A stretch of DNA of 64,000 nt from Oxytricha trifallax (GCA_000711775.1 ARYC01002037.1:31018-95017); one strand, 5' to 3'. Numbered from the stretch's first letter, positions 1 through 15,924 are shown. A program made the numbers and translations. The notes: generated from the sequence alone by a model not told the origin.

Positions 1-1030
1 AAAAATTATAAGTTATTTTAAAAAAATAAAATATTAATTTATTTGGTTAATTAATTCATTTTTATTTAGCTAATAAACTAAATCGATGAGGTTGTGAAAA
101 TTTTATTTAAAATTAATTAAATAAAAATCTTATAAAGTGGAATGATAATCATTCTAAATATTAATATTATGTGAAAATATATAAACAGATTTTAAGTAGA
201 AAGATATGTATATTAAAATAGGCATGTTAGTGTTTTAATTAGAATTTAAATTTGCTAGTTCGCTCCAAAAATGCTATTAATTTTGAATAATTTAACCATG
301 ATTAACTTAACCTTGAAGTTCTTATATTATATTTCATATATTCTTCAAAGAAATGAGTTTAGGGGAAATTTATATTCGAAAATCTAAAAAATATTTTTTC
401 AATCCTGATAGAGATAACACAATATTAAACAATTATCTTGTAATACTTGATAATAGTATGCATAAATTTAAAATAAAAATTTTTAAATCTTTATTCTAAT
501 TATAGGATAAGAAATTTTTATGTTAAGTAATAAATATTTCTACCGGTATTATAGTCTTCCCTAAAAGTTTCATTATGAATAAAACATTATAATTAATGTT
601 TAAAGTTTGTTGTCGAGTGCTTCTTATTAAACATTAAATATAAAAACAATGAAATTCATTTGTAAATTATCATATATACAAGATTATAATGCTCCCATGG
701 ATTAAAGACTTAAGTTATCTAGGTTCTGCACTATTTGCTATGTTTAAAAGTTTGAGTTTTTATGATTTTAATTTGCTTTTGAATCATATTATTAATAATT
801 TTAATTTGAAAATATCTGTTAATTAATATGATTAATCTAATTTTGGCAAGTGACTTCATTTCTGTATAAAAAAATAATCAAGAATGTGTTTATATTTATA
901 AAAATTATTAGAAAGTTTAAAATCTGGGTTGAGTCTATAATTGATTGGAAAATGGAGAAACTTATTGTTAATTCAGCAGGACTTGTTAATAAAATGCCTA
1001 CTAGGTTGGATTTTTTTACTGCATTAAAAT
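1..1030. other. AT-rich germline DNA without a recognisable gene
   Basis: Very AT-rich sequence. Short open frames occur (for example 850-1041) but they show no domain, no codon bias and no conserved motif. No repeat or transposon end is visible. It may be intergenic or IES sequence. Confidence 0.5.
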
Positions 1031-1034
1031 CTAG

Positions 1035-1115
1035 TTATTAAGGTTCATTAAGTTTTAGTTCAGAGCTCCGATGGGAGACAGCTAGTTAGAAGATGTCTTA
1101 GCACTGAGTGGAGCT
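1035..1115 (-). other. Possible isolated coding segment (MDS)
   Basis: The minus strand reads as a Ser/Asn/Gln-rich stretch (SAKTSSNQLSPIGALNQN) and is less AT-rich than its surroundings. It could be a C-terminal segment of the zinc-finger gene whose fingers lie at 2.8-4.3 kb. No pointer was resolved, so this is a guess from base composition and frame only. Confidence 0.25.
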
Positions 1116-2535
1116 ATAAATTTTTTTGAAAAAATAAATACATAAATATAATTATTAGAATAGGTTTAGAAGTATTTATTAAATTATATTGATAAATTTC
1201 TTAAGATTTCCATTATTTCCGATTTACTAGGAAACATTTTGATTTTAACTCTTTTGTTGATTAAAGCACATCCCCTGAATATTTATAAATTCATATTATT
1301 ATTACTAATCAGCTACTAATAAATTATATAATAAATAAATTAATTGTTAAATCTGAGGGGATTGCGATATTTGAAGCTTATAATTTGGTAAATTAGCGTA
1401 TGACTACAAAGTCTTGGATGATTAAGCCTTTTTCTCTTCTTCGTGTAAAAATTCCAAACCCCTCTATATTAAAAGAATGAAATTAATATAGAAATTATGG
1501 TATAAAATATTAGTAGATTTAGTATAATAACAAGCCAAAGTATGAATATTATGTCTGCAATTCGTCAGAAATATTTATAATTTACTATCAAAGAAATTAG
1601 ATGTAATATGTTTAATTATGATAAAGTAGCAATTTTTTTTTCTTCAAATAGGTTATAAGATAAATTCTTTATAAAAATATTAAAACTTTTATTTTTTCAA
1701 AATTTTAATTATTATTAATTTAATATTATAAGAATTAGACATAGTGCGGCATATTTTTATTAATCCTCAGTCGATATTTATAAATATTTTATAAAGCAAT
1801 TACTTTTTAATATTTCTGAATTAAATTTAGTTCCACATTAATATTATTTATGTTATTTTTTGTCACGTGGTATAAAAAATTATAAGTGTTAAATTTTTCA
1901 ATTATTGTAAAATGAATTAATTAAATTGCATGTAAAACAAAAATTATTTTTTATCTATTATTTGTGTTAGTTTTTCCCCATTAAAATTAATTAAAGGATA
2001 TTTGCTAAGATAATAAAGTTGATTGTAGAAATAGTTTAGATAATCATGAAAAATGATAAGAAATTGTATTTTAATTAGATAATATTTAAAGTAATAATCC
2101 TTAAAATAAGATTATCACAAACTATAAAAAAAATAATGGGGCTGTCAATTTGACTATCTTAAGTATTATAATGTTTAGATCCTATTTTTGGTCATTTCTT
2201 TTTAATAAGTTTAATTTCTAGTGGTAAACTCATTAAACTTTAACATATAATTACTTATATAACTTCATATTCTAATAATTAGTTTACAATATTTTAAATA
2301 ATTTTTTATGAATATTATTAAATGAAGCAAATCTCTAATGATTTTATTAAAAACTTTATACTGATATCCTTCTTTTTTTATATGAAAATATCTCAGTTTA
2401 AAATCCTAATCTTATCGAAATTTTATGTTTTCTTACCTTTGGTATGTTAAATGTATAATAATTCAAATTCAAATAAAAAATAATAAGGCATTTTACAGTA
2501 AAATTTCATAGAATTTATATTATACTGTCTAACTT
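1116..2535. other. AT-rich spacer
   Basis: Nothing recognised apart from a slightly GC-richer patch near 1390-1460, which could be a short coding segment. No repeats or transposon ends are seen. Confidence 0.4.
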
Positions 2536-2539
2536 GAGA

Positions 2540-5135
2540 TCATTGAAGCTTTGAGTAGAGAATTTAGGAAGCGGTCCAACCTAGCTTTCCTGACCTTACT
2601 TCGAACTCGTATTCAAAGTAGATATTTATGAGATGTGATCTGGAGTTGGAGAATCGCTACCTTCGTTCTATTATTATTGAAATAAATTTATATATATATT
2701 ATAATTTAAAAGTAGAATTTATGATTAAACTAGATTAAGAAATGAAAAGTAAATAGTTTAGTCAAGGAATTGTGACCAGATTTTGGGGTATTTTAAATGA
2801 GGTTAAATTAAATTATAGAATATTCCCCGTGTACCTTTTTAAGATGCTCTTGTAGGATACTTTTAGTGGAGTACATCTCCTTGCATCCAGGGTACACGCA
2901 TTTATATGGTTTAAAATATTTAATTTAAATTATGGCTTATCACCAGTATGGATTCTCAAGTGTGTCTTCAATATTCCCTTCTCATTGAAAGATTTTGGAC
3001 ACCCAGCTACTGGGCACTTAAAAATCTTATCGCTTGTCTATATTATCCCCCCAAAAACATTGAATTTTGAAAATTTCAACTTAATTATTAAATTAAGAAA
3101 AAAAAGCTTCAAAGATTAGCGTTAAAATTTTCACAAAATGATGCAATGAAATTTTAAATATAAAAAGTTATAGTTTTATATTAAAGTTGAGTATATAAAT
3201 TTTACTAAAAATGAAATAATAGACTTATAAAATTAAAAATAGCTCAAGCCGCTAAATAACAAAAAATATTTAGGAATTTGAGATTCTTACATGTGTCCTT
3301 AGATGTGTTCAAATAAAATTACTTAATCAACTTTAAAATTAATATATTATCATTTAAATTTTATGATTTATATTAAATTAAAGTGTTTGAAGCCTATTTA
3401 GTTTAGAGTAACTCTTGTTGCAATTTCTAAACTAGCACTTATATGGTCGGTTTACGAGGTGAATATCTGAGTGACTCCTCAAATGAGTTTTACTTACAAA
3501 TCTTTTCTAGCAGTCTGGGCACTCAAATGGCTTGTTATTCATTATATTTTAATTTAAAATCAGAGAATAAGAATTTATAGTAGGGGAGGGGTTAACTTTT
3601 AGAATAAGCTAATATAAATTTTGATTGGTCTGATATAAAATACGTATTTAGTATTTAAAATTGCGTAATTAAATATTTGGTATATTTTTTGAAGAATGTT
3701 TATATTGCTAAAAAATTGAAATAATTCATTTTATTTGAGTAATTAATCATCAACTAAAAATATCTTAATATCTTTATTTAATTAGTTCCCTATTAAAATG
3801 GGGAGATAAATTTTTTTATATAATAAATTCTTCTCTTTAACTTTATTGGAAATTTTCAATGCTATATTTTAAGAATTCAAGCTATTATTAAAATTTATTA
3901 AATAAATTGCCTACCAAAGGTTAAAGGAGTGATATGCTATTGCAATTAATTACTTCACTAATTTAATTATTATTTCTAATGTGATATCCATAAATAAGAT
4001 GCAACTTTTTTAATTGTACTATAATTTTAAACTTTTTATAAATAATTACCCCTATTTAATTTTGAGCAATAGTACTAATTATGTTAAAAATGAGATATTG
4101 TTTTGAGTAGATTAAAAATCTTACATGAATTTTTTAATGATAAAATAAGCTCTGAGTGTCCTCAAAAGTTTTTCTGCAATTTATGTAGAAACATTTGTAC
4201 TTTCTTCGAATAACGTGATCCACAGCGATATCGCTGAAATTTGAGTTTATTATATCATGCAGAGCTACTTTCTAATTTATCAAATTTAATTAAAAAGAAA
4301 TTACAAATATTTCCTAACATTTATTAGCTTTGTTTTAGTGATTTCATTTAATAAAGTCGATGTAAATTATTGAAATGTTAGCATCGATTGAAAACATAGT
4401 AAAATAATCAAATTTTGCTAATCATAGTTTATTTGGTCGATCAGTTCGCCCCTGTAGGGATTAAGTAATGCAAGTTATATTTGCGATTGCGGTCCAGAGT
4501 GCATGTTTAACTCTTAAAAACTGAATCCGATTGCCTGGGTAAAATTGAGTTAACTATTCATTGTGACTGCTGCCGGGAATAACTCAAATTCATCATTTTA
4601 TTACAACTATATCTCTTGCTTAATCTACAATAAAACAGATTAGTATCGATCAATCAATAAAGATATATAAAAGACTAGACATAAATTATTTCATATTAAA
4701 TTAATAGTAAGTCTTTAAATTGCTCATAAATATGAGATAATATCAAAATTTACACCACTATAATGATATTAATTTAACTAGATAAGATATTTTATATAAA
4801 TCATTTATATCTTGAATTCTATTCATAAAAGATATAATACAAATTGATATTAAAATTTCAAATATAATTCCAGAAAAAAATTAGAACAAAATTTACGTGC
4901 GCAATAAATGAGTGAATCACTAAATGATTTATCTAATTTTTGAAAATAGTAAGATATGGTAAAAATCTATTTATATTCAAGACGTAACATCATTAGTGAT
5001 GCAAGCGAATAATAAAATAACTTGGCTGTTTGATTTCTTTCAAGCTTTTTATTTAAATACCTTTTGAGCGATTAGGTGGGGTGGGTCTGAATAGCATATA
5101 GCTACTTCGTGAAAAATCTCGCCATCAATTGTGAA
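2540..5135 (-). CDS. C2H2 zinc-finger protein gene, in germline pieces
   Basis: With TAA/TAG read as Gln, the minus strand gives successive C2H2 fingers. The order is YKCFYINCRKTF near 4140-4200, FECPDCQKRF with H-x3-H near 3450-3530, YKCQFRNCNKSY near 3390-3440, CPVAGCPKSF followed by HLRIHTGDKPY near 2940-3025, and CVYPGCKEMY with HLKKVHG near 2830-2905. An N-terminal region containing NMHSGPQSQ lies at 4440-4590, and a further possible segment with EIFHEVAICYSDPP at 5060-5130. A Ser/Gln-rich segment at 2540-2665 may be the C-terminus. Two IESs with pointers TATGG and GTGTT join the fingers exactly in frame; the other junctions and both gene ends are unresolved. Such proteins usually bind DNA as transcription factors. 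Finger identity is clear; function is inferred from the family only. Confidence 0.7.
2910..2935. other. IES in zinc-finger gene, pointer TATGG
   Basis: A 26-bp AT-only insert between two copies of TATGG. Removing it with one pointer copy joins the finger linker as GDKPYKC in frame. Confidence 0.75.
3310..3387. other. IES in zinc-finger gene, pointer GTGTT
   Basis: A 78-bp insert between two GTGTT copies. Removal rebuilds the helix and His pair of one finger (LNRLQTHLRTH), which is otherwise broken in mid-domain. Confidence 0.75.
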
Positions 5136-5139
5136 ATTT

Positions 5140-6150
5140 ACTTTTATAAAAAGACAATTAATTTGAGAATAATTGAATTAAATGCAGCAATTTTTTATTA
5201 TTCAGTATATTAACTTAAAAGTTTACCCAATTTAAATCCATAGGCATATGCAAAATAAATTAAATTCCAAAAATTTTAATTTTCTTTAAGACTAATATAA
5301 TTTCCTCAATTAAAAAATAAGATTTATTATTTAAATTATCTATAATTTTTTTTAAAACTTAGAAAAAGCAAAAATACATAATTTACTATTAAAATTTAGG
5401 TGATATTAATAGATATGAATAACTTTGTCATTAAATTAAAAAGATAAGTTAAAAAAAATATTTTATATATTTTATTCTAACAATATTACTTAGTGTTCAT
5501 TAGTAATATTTGCAGTCATTAAGTTTTATAGCATATTAATTGCGGTAGTTAAATAATTATTTTTATATATAAATGCAATATAATTATAATTAATTGCGCT
5601 CTCTTGTGAATATTCGGGTGAGCTTAGGTATATATAAATAATAAGTAATATATTATTGATTGAATCAATCATTATGAAAAATATAATAAAATTAAGTTTT
5701 TATATTTTTAACTTAAATCTATAAATAAAAATGATTAATTAACTATTCCATATTGTATTTACCAATAATATTAATAATTATGAAAAAACACTTGAAATCA
5801 TTTTAATATGGAACATAGCAAAATAAGATATACTCATTTTATTAAATAAAATTGTAGTTTATAATTAAATTAGAATCGTAGCCAATTAATCTCACTATTT
5901 TAAAATTCACTAAAACTATTTTAAATTAAGAAAACAAATGATTTTATTTACATTTTCCTTTTCAAAAATATGATCAGATTCGACGAACTATTTCAAATTT
6001 ATGAGAAAATTAATTCAAAATGTCATATTAAATCTTATTGTAGCATGAATTTAAATTTGAAGTAATTTAAGATAAATTAAAAGCACATATTTTTCAATTT
6101 AAGTTTTATTATCGATTAACATACTGCTAATTTTAAAAACTCAAACTTAT
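5140..6150. other. AT-rich intergenic or IES sequence
   Basis: No coding segment, repeat or transposon end recognised. It separates the zinc-finger gene from the end of the CDK7-like gene. Confidence 0.5.
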
Positions 6151-6155
6151 CTTAC

Positions 6156-7644
6156 TCATTGTTTCTTGCTCTTGGTAGGTAGGGGTAACTCAGAATTCTT
6201 GCACATTTGAGGGGCTTCAGATGTGAAATATGGATGCTAAAGAGCCTCACTGGCTGTAGGTCTGTTACAAGGATTAAGTTAAAGAAGTTTATCAAGTAGA
6301 TCTAGACACTGCTCATTTGCGAATGGAAATACTTCTCTTAAAGGCTTCACTTCTTTTATTGTGAATTCGAGATAATTGGGGAGGTCCTCAACTCCTGGCC
6401 AGTTTGAGTTATTCAATAAAAGTTATGTATATTAGGGACTTACTATTAAAAGAGTCCTATTTAGATTTGGTGACCCTCTCAAAGTGAATATCTTACCCAG
6501 CTAATCAATATCGGTTCTACCTGGGAAGAGGGGTAACCTAATCATCAACTCTCCAAGTATACAGCCTACCGACCACATATCAATCATTGGTCCGTAAAAT
6601 TTAGAATCAAACAAAACCTCTGGTGCTCTGTATTCTCTTGTCACTACTCCTGCTGAGTGTTGTCTCTCCGGTGTTCCATAAATCTTAGCCAGACCAAAAT
6701 CAGCAAGCTTCAAAGTACCCTCATTTGTTATCAACAAGTTACCCGGTGTAAGATCCTACAAAAAGTTCAAAAAACTTACATGAAATAACTTACTCTATGC
6801 ATTATGAAATTTTAGTGAAGATAGTCCATAGCACACAAGATCTAAAACATGATGTTCTTAATATGCTCTTCCTTTAACACGATAGTCTAATCTCTGATAA
6901 GATTTGTAAATTCATGAGGCATATATTCCAAAGCCAAAAAGATAGTCTTTTAAATGTAAAATACATCATACAGCCCTATGATATTTGGATGATTGAGTTC
7001 TTAAAGTATCTTGATTTCTCTGAGAGCTGTGAATGGAATCCCGTTTCTCTCCTATAATTGAAATTATTTAACTTTTATAATCTTAGGAAAGCTTTGAACT
7101 TACATTGAAACTATTAAGTTTAAACTTTTTAATGGCAACTAATTGCTCTTGATTTCCATCTTGGGCTTAAATTTAGACTCCTTCGAAGGCTTCATTTTGA
7201 TTAAAGAGAACCTGCTTATTTTCTAGAACTTATAGTGCTTATTTTTATTCCTCGTCTTTCATTTGAGTGTCTCCATCTTTATCCTGTTGTTGATTGTACT
7301 CTTCGTAATCATTTTTTGGTTTGTCTGCCACTTTTTCTAAGAGCTGCAAATTTATTATATTCACTAATGAATATACATAAAGGTATTTACTGTATAAATC
7401 GGTCAATTACTGTTAATTCGATTTGCCTGATCTAATATTAATAGTAATTAATCTGCAAATACTTGGGGTCAATTTTACGTTTGATTCCTTGAGGCTTGGT
7501 ATCAATAGCTAAGAAGACTGTTCCATAAGAACCCTCACCTAACCTCTTGACTTTCTTGTACCTGCAATTCAAAAGTTCAGAAGCTGGGTACTATTGCTAC
7601 TGTGAAGGCTGAGCTGAAGTGTTGATCTATGTTTGTGATTCCAT
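6156..7644 (-). CDS. CDK7-like cyclin-dependent kinase
   Basis: A Ser/Thr kinase closest by eye to CDK7, the CDK-activating and TFIIH-associated kinase. In order it shows a Gly-rich loop (LGEGSYGTVFLAID), the beta-3 lysine (LVAIKKF), a PSTAIRE-like helix (FTALREIKILQELNHPNI), a catalytic loop HRDLTPGNLL, ADFGLAKIYGTPER, VVTREYRAPEV, DMWSVGCILGELM and LNPCNRPTASEAL. The start ATG at 7642-7644 follows AT-rich DNA; TGA lies at 6156-6158. Two GT-AG introns (6756-6793 and 7052-7103) and two IESs interrupt it. Oddities: about 70 acidic/Gln-rich residues sit between beta-2 and beta-3; the usual catalytic-loop Lys (HRDLK) is Thr; the usual Trp of TRWYRAPE is Glu. Kinase identity is certain, the CDK7 assignment likely. 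Confidence 0.88.
6414..6461. other. IES in CDK7-like gene, pointer TATT
   Basis: A 48-bp insert between TATT copies. Removal gives SPNLNNSNWPGVEDLP in frame, matching the spacing of the corresponding CDK7 region. Confidence 0.7.
7352..7460. other. IES in CDK7-like gene, pointer CTGCAAAT
   Basis: A 109-bp insert between two 8-bp CTGCAAAT copies. Removal joins DPKYLQ to LLEKVADKP in frame between kinase strands beta-2 and beta-3. Confidence 0.8.
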
Positions 7645-7901
7645 ATTTTAAAATTAATGATATTTTAAATTTTTAAATATATCTTGGCAAGATTACTCTT
7701 TAAATACACTAGTTAGATATATTTCTACTTAAATACGAATTTTAATTGGGAATTTCCATTATATATAATGATTTACCTGTATAGTTGAAAAATTCAAGAT
7801 TATTTCTACGAGAGATAGCTTGAATGTGAAATGTAGATAACATTTGAACTTTATTTTTAAAATCAAATATTAATAAACTTACTGATTATTTCTCAAGAAA
7901 A

Positions 7902-10625
<2,724 letters not shown>

Positions 10626-10879
10626 TTTAGGAATTAACTCCAAGTTCATATAACTATAACCTATATTGTTGCAATGTTACTTGAAAGTGAGAAAAGTGGA
10701 TGAAAATTTGAACATACATATCATAAATTACTCTAAATAGTTAATTATCAACAAACTTAACTTTACCTAATTTTCTTATATTTAGTTTTATATAAATACT
10801 TGTAATATAATTAATTTAATAATTAAAAATGACAAAAAGATAAATTTAATCACTAAGCAGCAAAAGAAATGGCAGCACA

Positions 10880-11803
10880 ATGTCAACTCTTCTTGTGATT
10901 TTCTTAGGTTTAGCAACCACCGTTCTGACCGAGGAGATGAAATTCACCTACACTCTACCAGATCGTTAGAATATATGCTTCTTCCAAAACTTGGCTGAAA
11001 ATATACAAGGTAAGTTATTTGAAAAAGTGTTGTCAAGAGAGATTTGATATGCTTGATTACAAATCTGAAAGAGTATTCTTACTCTGCATAAAACCATTAC
11101 TTTTTGATATTCGGTGTATTCTTAACAAATTTCTTTGTATAGCTGTGATTGAAGTGACCTCATAGAGCAGTCAACTTGCACTTTCAGTAAATGATCCCAA
11201 GGGCAAACAGCTAGAAATGCAGGTAAGGAATTTATAGTCAATATTTGCGTGTCATTTTTCTAATCACTAATTTCACGATAGGAAAATAACTAGAAGCTCA
11301 GATACACTTTCACAGCTTTCACAGGGGGCAGCTATCAAATGTGTGTTACTAATAAAGATTCAAGCACTTAAGATTTTGAGTTTATGATTTTATTAATTTT
11401 CATTTCTATAGATAAAAAGTAACATATAATTTAATTACCTAAATTGATCCAGACAGGTGTGGAAGCAAAGGACTATACAAATATAATTACAAAGAAGCAC
11501 TTAAAGCCAATTGAAGTGCAGGCATAAAAAGTACAAGATATGGTTAAACAATTGAGACAGGAGCTCAGCTACCTAGTTATGAATGAAGAGCAGCTCAAGG
11601 AATAGAATTAAAAGATCAAGTCATTATTTGTATGTTATAGTTTTATCTTAAAGTCTCCTTTTAAATTTCAAAAATACTGTGAGAAATTATATGAGTCACG
11701 TGTGTTCATTTTCGGAGTGATCTCAATAATCGTAATGGCAGCTTCAACATACCTACAGATCACTTACCTCAAGAATTTCTTCAGATACAAGAAAATTATT
11801 TGA
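10880..11803 (+). CDS. p24/emp24 (TMED) family cargo receptor
   Basis: A small type I membrane protein of the early secretory pathway; p24 proteins cycle in COPII/COPI vesicles between ER and Golgi. It begins with a signal peptide (MSTLLVIFLGLATTVL) and a GOLD-like lumenal region (FTYTLPDRQNICFFQN, then GSYQMCVTNKD). A coiled coil follows (QKVQDMVKQLRQELSYL), then one transmembrane helix (VFIFGVISIIVMAAS) and a short cytosolic tail with a Phe pair and two Lys (YLKNFFRYKKII). The upstream ATG at 10870 hits TGA at once, so the start is 10880. GT-AG introns lie near 11008-11143, 11222-11280 and possibly 11386-11411; one IES precedes the membrane helix. Family is clear, subfamily not assigned. 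Confidence 0.85.
11624..11698. other. IES in p24 gene, pointer AGTCA
   Basis: A 75-bp insert between AGTCA copies. Removal joins EQNQKIKS to RVFIFGVIS, linking coiled coil to membrane helix in frame. Confidence 0.82.
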
Positions 11804-12085
11804 GAAGGGAAAAATTAAGAGATACATAATAAAGCAGCATGTAGTTAGTTATTTTCAAATGTATAGAGTAATTTAGAATCATAAACTGCATGCACCTTTT
11901 ATCTAATTATTCCTCTCTGTATTTTTTGCTTTACTCTTATGGGGGGAAATTTGATTTTTGATGTTCTAATTTACTCTACAAATAAGTTATTTAGGAATAA
12001 AATTGCACATAAATTACATATATGAAACTAAATCAATTCTAATGAAGATACTGTCTAAACCTTTGCTTCATTAATACCACTTAAT

Positions 12086-15000
12086 TCAATCTAAGAGACT
12101 TTCATCATTTTGCGCTACTTTCTTAGATTAGCTCTATCCAAGCATCTCCAGTCTCTGATTCACGGCTATGTCACTGTTGAACTAGTTTTGATATCCGACT
12201 ACTCCACCGCTGTTTCCACCTCCCTAGCGGTTATTTGGTGTCCTGTTTTAATAGTTGTCGTTTAATAAAATTATAATGTCTTTATATGTAATAATTAATA
12301 TAAAATCTCTTTTTAAATTAGTAAAATACTACTACTGGCTGTATTCAACACTCGAGTTTAATTAACTTAAGAGACCAGTCATTTTAGCTTAACTACCACT
12401 TGATGAGGTTTAATTATATATTTGTAGTCCTTATGCTGAGCTATTCTCCAAAATAATAAAAGAATGTTTAAAATTAAAATAAGAAAAGTTTAATAAATTA
12501 GCAATAGCAACATTTTAGCTGGAAGCTTGAGCCACTTGTTCCTTGTTCATGCCAAATGCTTTATAAGTCCAAATAAGTATAGTATTATCACCTTCTCCTA
12601 AAGTCATTAAGAACATGTCATCAGGGGTGAACTTAACGCAAATTACTTGATTTATGTGGCCATTATCCAAAGTAACACAGGCTTGATTGGGTAAATGAGC
12701 AGGATACTAGAATACTTTTGGAGGGCCAAGTGCATCACCAATGGCTACTAATCTATTATCGGTTGAGACTGTTATACTGTTTATGTCTGTTTCTATCATA
12801 TCGTTTTACCAGCAACCTATAGTGTCCCAGGCATAGACGCAACACTTGCGGTCCCAGTCAACTTCCTTTATCTTGGCAGGGTCTATTCTTGTGAAAGCGC
12901 CTGGTTATAGATCCCAGGATAAAACTTGGCCATCTATTGAGTTTGTCATTGCGTATTGAGATGTCTTGTCAAATTAAATAAATGTCACTTGCTAAATGTT
13001 ACCAACAACACAATTATGCATAATATATGGGAATAGTAGACTTATTTTTGTTAATAATATTTAAGTTACCTTTTAATAGGCCTTCTTAGTCGAAATCTTC
13101 AGTGGTAGCATTAAAAACAACTATATCCTTATTGCAAGTTATAACTAGATATTTTCCATTAGGAGAAAACTTAACACACTGTACTGGATATCTACGATTT
13201 AAATCGAATAATTTAAGGCAATCTATTTGGAAATACTCCCCATCGTTGTCATATACCTAAAATACCTCAAAGACATGATCATTTAAATTAGATTTAATGC
13301 TATATTTGACTTACTTATAATATAAAAAGACACCGTTTTCATAGCCCATAGCAAAATACTTGCCATCAGGTGAGAAATCACAAGATTTCGCTTGATACTG
13401 CAATTCAATGCAATTAATCAAACTGTTTTTCTTCTTAAGCATATGCGCTTCATAAGAGTAAAGCCTGAGGTGTTTGTCCAAGCCAACTACTGCGTAGATC
13501 TTTCTTGTGGGATGCATGGTTATGTATTGGGGTTGTTGAGCTGGACCAGCTATTAAAACTTCTCTGTGGTTTCTATGCATGTCATACTTCATTATTATGT
13601 TCTCGTGGAACCCTATCACTAAGATATGTTTTAAACAAATTAAAAAGGGTCATACAACATTTCTTGATTTTTCTGATTAGATTTAATTATCAAAACACTA
13701 AGAAATAAACAACTAACTAATTAAATATAAAAAATTTAAATAGAGCATAAGATATCATTTTTGAAACCGAAAGATCTTGGTGTGAGTTTGAGGCTTTCAC
13801 TGCCAAGCTTACAATTAATTTCCTCATCATATAGTTCATGATTAGAAGCTGGTTAGTTTTACTCATTCCATAATTGCACTCTACCGGAGTCAGAAAGAGT
13901 CATTAAGTATGAGATATCGTTGCGATTTATGAAGCCTAAGCAATGAATTCCTGTTTATTCAGCTTTAAATTTAATTCAACAAATTACAAAATAGATTAAC
14001 ATTAAATTTCTAATCGATAGTGTAGTCTTATTTATATATGTATACATAGCCATTTTCTCCACCTGCATATATTTCGTCTCCTTAAAATGCAACCCCATAT
14101 ATATTCCCAATGTTTTCATTTGAACCATCAAATTGAGCTTTCCTCTCCTCTAATCTTAAAAATAGTTTCTTTTATGTAAAATACTAAAGTAAACTAGTTT
14201 ATTTGCTTTTCTTGTAGTTTAATAGTAAAGAATTTAACTCCCTTGTCCATAGCAAGCACAATATTCAAGTTATGACTGTCTGAGTGACCATGATCGAAAT
14301 ATAAAGCGTTTACCATGCATTATTTGCCTACAATTGCCTCTGCAATTGGCTGCATATTTTTTATCACATTTTTATTGTTCTTGCCTGCATTTACTATTTT
14401 TTGGCTATAAAAATATAGAGGTTTTATCATTTAATATAAGGATTAAGTAGATCTTTGACTTTCCAGACAGCTACAGTGACTTTATCATGATAGCTGCCAC
14501 CTACTGTCACTAAATATTCTCCGTTTTCACAGAAGCCAACTTAACCGATATTGTCCTAATGATAGCTTACTGATGCTAATCTACTACAGTTCTTTAAGTC
14601 CCAAATAGAGAAATATGGTCATTTATTTAGTATAAGTAACCCCCATAAAAATTCATAAATCTCTTGTTTAGTATTAATAGTATAATGGTTGTGGGTTGTT
14701 TCTGTCTTTTTTATCTGGCTTTTAAGCGGAACACATCATGAAAATTGGCTTGTTAAAACCTATGTGCTATATTTCCTCAGTGTGGCCTTGTAGTATTTAT
14801 TGCTGATAGCTGAATATGTTCATGACTACAATCACTGTAGAGGACTATTAAAATCTTATGAAAAATATAATTTACGCCAATTAACTAATTTTCTTATAAA
14901 AAAGACTATAAGTCAGTTAAGATGTAATGAGAGAAAACTTACATAGAAAAGAATATGTTCAGAGTCAATGAATATAAGATTATTCCTGGATGTCTTGCCA

Positions 15001-15492
15001 TTATATGAAGGTACATAAGTCAATTTCATGTTAACTTGTGGCTTTATAGAAGGGTCGTTTCTTTGTGGTTTCGCATCAGGAGCGTAGACATAGGTTGAAA
15101 TCCTCCCGAATGAGGCTTAAATCGCTGATTCAAAGAACTAGTTTATCGGGGCATTTAAGTTTAAGTTCTTATCTGCACTTTAATTAAGTAGAATATATGT
15201 TGGTTTTTAATCATTAGAAAAGGGGAGGGAGGAACTCATTTACAGTGAATTAATGTCAATATATTTAATTGGTGGCGAAGGCACCTGATTATTTTCTGGT
15301 GGTTGCTGTTGTTTTAGTTTCTTCTCTACCGTTTCCCTTTAAATTACCTGAGCTGCTTTTAACATTAAAACAACTGTATATAATTCATAAATATTTAACA
15401 TCATGAGTACCTCTTCTCTATGATCCGGCCCTTGAATCTCCTCTGATTCCTGTTTTCGATCCATTCCTAGATTTCTATTAGTCAAAGTTCAT
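12086..15492 (-). CDS. WD40-repeat protein, possibly EMAP/cilia-associated type
   Basis: A long WD40 protein. The best start is MNFDQQKSRNGSKTG at 15490-15492. Then comes a conserved motif resembling the HELP region of EMAP-like proteins (LTYVPSYNGKTSRNNL) and many blades: ILQGHTEEIQ, NGEYLVTVGGSYHDKV, SDSGRVQLWN, KSCDFSPDGKYFAMGYENG, QCVKFSPNGKYLVITCNKD, QYAMTNSIDGQVLSWDL and ICVKFTPDDMFLMTLGEGD. A Gly/Asn/Gln-rich tail ends in KKVAQNDESLLD and TGA. An intron at about 15361-15410 joins the N-terminus in frame. A second basic coding-like stretch at 15580-15665 (RRLGSAVKQSSSRLVQ) could be an alternative first segment. Two IESs are well supported; several other introns or IESs are not fully mapped. 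EMAP-like WD40 proteins often act in cilia or on microtubules; the role here is inferred. Confidence 0.78.
12270..12497. other. IES in WD40 gene, pointer GTTTAATAAA
   Basis: A 228-bp insert between two 10-bp GTTTAATAAA copies. Removal joins QNVAIANLLN to DNYQNRTPNN in frame. Confidence 0.85.
13004..13070. other. IES in WD40 gene, pointer GTTACC
   Basis: A 67-bp insert between GTTACC copies. Removal gives EGLLKGNIQQVTFIQFDK in frame; reading the same stretch as a GT-AG intron breaks the frame. Confidence 0.82.
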
Positions 15493-15924
15493 TGAAGAAT
15501 TCAATTAGTTTTATAAAATATAATTTTTAAATAAAATTATCTCTATTTTACTATCTGTGATATAATATTTATTGATAGTTCTTGGTTGATGATGGTTAAA
15601 CTAATCTGCTGGAACTTTGCTTCACAGCTGAACCCAAACGCCTATTTTGAGATTGATCAAAACTTAATTTAATATTGTAAATATAAGAATTATAATAATA
15701 TTTACTATTTTTTACTTTAATATCCGATTTAAATATCAAGCAGAGGGTATAGAATATATTCACAGTTATTAAATATGTGAGTAATCATTTATAAATCATT
15801 GTTTATAGGATTGTCTTAATAAAAAATGATTTAATTACGTAATTAAATATAGACTATTTTTATCAGAATTAGTATCTTCAAATTTAATGATAAATTATAT
15901 ACTTTATATTAGAATGCTATTCTT

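Noticed and set aside
7235-7435. Plus-strand ORF over the CDK7-like gene
   Set aside because: It overlaps a 109-bp IES and the antisense of the kinase gene; no protein features.
13004-13070. This stretch as a GT-AG intron
   Set aside because: Splicing at those borders shifts the frame; IES removal by the GTTACC pointer keeps it and restores a WD repeat.
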